DNA of 64,000 bases from Lumbricus rubellus. Lineage: Eukaryota > Annelida > Clitellata > Crassiclitellata > Lumbricidae. Shown here one piece after another: positions 63,282-64,000 of the stretch. The position numbers and the translations under genes are program-made. The notes under the pieces were generated by a model. That model saw only the letters and a list, made by a program, of their open reading frames with translations. It was not told the DNA's origin and made no database searches. Location of the stretch: NCBI GenBank assembly GCA_945859605.1, contig OX243825.1, positions 23,551,054 to 23,615,053 of the forward strand. The letters are read 5' to 3'. How positions within the stretch are numbered: the stretch's first letter is position 1; the number at the start of each line of letters is the position of its first letter.

Positions 63282-64000
63282 ACACTGATACTTGTCACTT
63301 GTCAGAGTGAAGAGACAATAACTCTCGCAGGGGTTTCATTGACATGCAGCAGAATGTCTACTTGAAAAGTTAGCAAAGTCTTAAATGTCTTCGTTCACAA
63401 CCATTGCAATATTTCTAATCTAATCTGGTGACTTCTAAGATGAAGAAAATCACCAAGACAACAATTCAAATAAAATTTTAAAAATTCATAATCCATTGGA
63501 AAAGCACCAAGGGTCGAAAACTGATCAAAGAAACAAGACGTGCGGTTACGTTGGGGATGCAAGTTGAAAAGATTGAGACTTAAGAACTTTTAGACGTGCA
63601 CGATAACATCAAAGCAATGATGGATCTGAAAGCAAACTGGACAAGAAAATCCAAAGCTGAGGAGGACCAGCCATCCAGAAAGCTCAAGAGGACAACTCTG
63701 TTCGGGTGACACAGCTACAGTAGCAAACAGAGTTCATTGATCAAGTGCAATTGATCAATTCGTATGAAGGTAGATAGGTTTAGAGAACATGTAACAGACA
63801 GAGGTCAGCAGATTGAAACGTAGCACTTTATGAACTACACTAAAACACTTTGAAAATAGATTTTTATACTGCAATTAAATTAATTCAATATGGTCATAAT
63901 AATGCTTAAGGTTAAAGGTCTGTAAAAAAAATAGCAGATATAAAATTTAAAATTTAACAGCAGCATTGCATAACAACACATACTGTATTATTAACTTATT

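Larger units (their letters stand above)
59682..64000. other. probable neurexin intron at the right edge
   Basis: I searched the minus strand for the end of LNS4 (an LGG or GC closing motif followed by a donor) and found none that I could support. The stretch holds a dispersed repeat (59863), CA, CAT and CAG/TAG tracts, and two tandem repeats near 61385 and 62526. From 63300 to 64000 only AT-rich unique sequence is seen. Confidence 0.45.

Overview
The window is nuclear DNA from an animal, most likely an invertebrate bilaterian. It is AT-rich, with intron-split genes, GT/AG splice sites, a tRNA-derived SINE, several families of short inverted-repeat transposons and many micro- and minisatellites. 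The species cannot be named from the sequence. The neurexin ends in EWYV, which I recall from protostome neurexins (vertebrates end in EYYV), so a protostome is a weak preference. Nothing looks prokaryotic, and most long open frames are by-products of tandem repeats.

Three conserved genes were assembled exon by exon, and all reading phases agree. (1) Ataxin-3 (Josephin deubiquitinase), minus strand: exons 1-3 lie between 3522 and 1259 and carry Gln9 and the catalytic Cys14; the rest runs off the left edge. (2) BTBD7, plus strand: seven coding exons from 19780 to 28962 give an 847-residue protein. A candidate untranslated first exon ends at 7705. (3) A neurexin, minus strand: eleven exons from 59681 down to 35293 encode the fifth laminin-G/LNS domain, the last EGF, LNS6, the stalk, one transmembrane helix and a PDZ-binding tail; the N-terminal part lies off the right edge. 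Ataxin-3 and BTBD7 are head to head; BTBD7 and neurexin are convergent, about 6.3 kb apart. The human counterparts (ATXN3, BTBD7, NRXN3) are all on 14q, so the linkage looks ancestral.

Layout: 1-3522 ataxin-3 5' half, with a relic of a transposon-derived ORF at the left edge; 3523-19729 gene-poor DNA (probably BTBD7 intron 1 after 7705) with MITEs, a 26-bp minisatellite, a full-length DD37D mariner-like element broken by one stop codon, and arrays of a 21-bp TTCGAA palindrome; 19730-28962 BTBD7; 28963-35292 convergent intergenic DNA with a hAT-type and another MITE; 35293-59681 neurexin, whose introns hold minisatellites, SINE copies, LINE relics and a mariner-type MITE; 59682-64000 probably further neurexin intron, with CA, CAT and CAG/TAG repeats and no exon I could support.

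The points most worth following up are: the three-gene linkage; a frame-preserving 27-nt candidate microexon exactly at neurexin splice site 4, where no classical SS4 cassette is visible; an unusual basic Ser/Arg segment just before LNS5; the TTCGAA palindrome arrays with CCAAT-like ends beside BTBD7; a 63-bp piggyBac-like MITE present twice; two MITEs with unrelated ends sharing one TTAGGG-like block; and the nearly intact mariner-like transposase.
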